Shown here in pieces: positions 23,400 to 24,173 of a DNA stretch of 24,173 nt (position 1 is the first letter of the stretch; each line of letters opens with the position of its first letter). A program made the translations under genes and the position numbers. The stretch spans positions 1-24,173 of the forward strand of contig CAZWGB010000021.1 in the NCBI GenBank assembly GCA_964633465.1, written 5' to 3'. This DNA comes from DTSX01 sp964633465. GTDB taxonomy: Bacteria > Pseudomonadota > Gammaproteobacteria > Steroidobacterales > UBA11654. The notes under the pieces were generated by a model. It had not been told where the DNA came from and made no database searches. It saw only the letters and a list, made by a program, of their open reading frames with translations.

Positions 23400-24173
23400 G
23401 TGCGAACAAAAAAAATAAATATAATTCTATGGAGTTTGGCTATCTTAATGCTTAATACCAAGATAGTTTTCTCCGATCACAGCCATGATAGTTACGATCA
23501 TTCAATGGCTACTCCGTTTAATTGTCCCAATGAATCAGACGCAGAAGGCAGAAAATACCTTTCTGAGGATATGCTACATTCTGAAATGATGTTCAGTGAA
23601 CTTAGAAAAAATATTCCAGGATTAAAAAATCTTAACAACAAACAAATTATGGAAATGATGAAGCTAATGGGACCCAATTATTACTGGACTTTTGACAAGA
23701 AAGACCCTAGTCAAGAAACAGGAGCTCTCCTACTAGCTCATGGCTATGGTGAGGAAGGTGATTTAGCATTCCACAATAGCATGACTGATATTTCCTCACA
23801 GCATATAACCACACTCTCTTTAGGGATGAGCATGATGACATCGAAGCACATTGAATGTGCGCTGTCTGAGATTAGGCAAAACGGTGCTAAAAAAATTTAT
23901 ATCGTCCCTATTAGCAGTACACCTCACAATACCTTGATACAACAATGGGAATATATTTTTGGATTAAGAAATGACTATGCCTATACCAAAGTCAAGTCTG
24001 TAATAACCGAAAATGTTGTTTTTTTAGACCCTATCAGTGATCATCGAATTGCAAAGAAAATTGTCCTGGACTATGCACAAGAGATCAGTATTGATCCCAA
24101 GAATGAAATTGTAGTCATTATAGCTCATGGTCCAGTTGGGGAAACTGACAATGAGCTTCAATTAAAACTTATG
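23400..24173 (+). CDS. Secreted chelatase-like (CbiX/sirohydrochlorin-type) protein, partial
   Basis: An open frame of 258 codons runs from the GTG at 23400 to the window edge. The first 25 residues look like a signal peptide (basic start, hydrophobic ILWSLAILML, likely cleavage after VFS). The mature N-terminus is histidine-rich (DHSHDSYDH). Two segments resemble the start of a CbiX/chelatase beta-strand-plus-histidine motif: ALLLAHGYGEEG (H114) and VVIIAHGPVGETD (H243), about 129 residues apart, which suggests a tandem two-domain protein. The family is suggested by pattern only; I do not recognise a specific gene and the substrate is unknown. It directly follows smpB (1-nt gap). Confidence 0.7.
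   Translation, partial: MRTKKINIILWSLAILMLNTKIVFSDHSHDSYDHSMATPFNCPNESDAEGRKYLSEDMLHSEMMFSELRKNIPGLKNLNNKQIMEMMKLMGPNYYWTFDKKDPSQETGALLLAHGYGEEGDLAFHNSMTDISSQHITTLSLGMSMMTSKHIECALSEIRQNGAKKIYIVPISSTPHNTLIQQWEYIFGLRNDYAYTKVKSVITENVVFLDPISDHRIAKKIVLDYAQEISIDPKNEIVVIIAHGPVGETDNELQLKLM

Noticed and set aside
1..24173. CRISPR arrays, insertion sequences, phage or toxin-antitoxin islands
   Set aside because: No direct-repeat arrays, transposase or integrase motifs, or terminal repeats were seen; the genes are core functions in conserved order. ratA is named after a proposed toxin, but its usual partner is absent and the family role is disputed.

Overview
This AT-rich window is a compact block of bacterial core genes with no phage, insertion-sequence or CRISPR content. 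The gene families and their order (nuo / tRNA-Leu / secG-tpiA-glmM-ftsH-rlmE-greA-carBA / dnaJ-dnaK-grpE-hrcA / nadK-bamE / ratA / smpB) point to a Gammaproteobacterium. Short intergenic gaps, frequent start/stop overlaps, several GTG or TTG starts and the apparent loss of usual neighbours suggest a low-GC, fairly streamlined lineage, possibly marine. That placement is an inference from content and order; nothing here fixes a genus.

Layout. Positions 1-3744 (minus strand) carry the start of the complex I operon, nuoABCDE and the first part of nuoF, which runs off the left edge. A non-coding stretch of about 210 bp (3745-3953) holds the likely nuo promoter. Next, still on the minus strand, come tRNA-Leu(GAG), secG, tpiA, glmM, ftsH, rlmE, greA, carB and carA (3954-13958). 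The carA leader (13959-14091) contains a strong intrinsic terminator and a second hairpin that would mask the carA ribosome binding site. Upstream of it lies the heat-shock cluster, read hrcA-grpE-dnaK-dnaJ followed by a TIGR02206-type membrane protein. From 19815 the plus strand carries nadK and bamE. They converge on a minus-strand pair, an SNF-family sodium symporter followed by ratA. smpB is divergent from the symporter and is followed by a secreted protein, cut by the right edge, with two chelatase-like histidine motifs.

How the genes work together. The nuo genes build the NADH-oxidising and quinone-reducing arms of complex I. secG serves protein export; tpiA and glmM serve glycolysis and amino-sugar/cell-wall supply. 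FtsH, DnaK, DnaJ, GrpE and the repressor HrcA form the proteostasis and heat-shock set. RlmE, GreA and SmpB (tmRNA rescue) act on ribosomes and RNA polymerase. CarAB makes carbamoyl phosphate for pyrimidines and arginine. BamE belongs to outer-membrane protein assembly.

Most of the window is ordinary housekeeping. The points that repay a second look are the carAB leader architecture, a perfect 33-bp palindrome inside the symporter gene, the secreted two-motif chelatase-like protein at the right edge, and the membrane protein that sits where dapB is often found.
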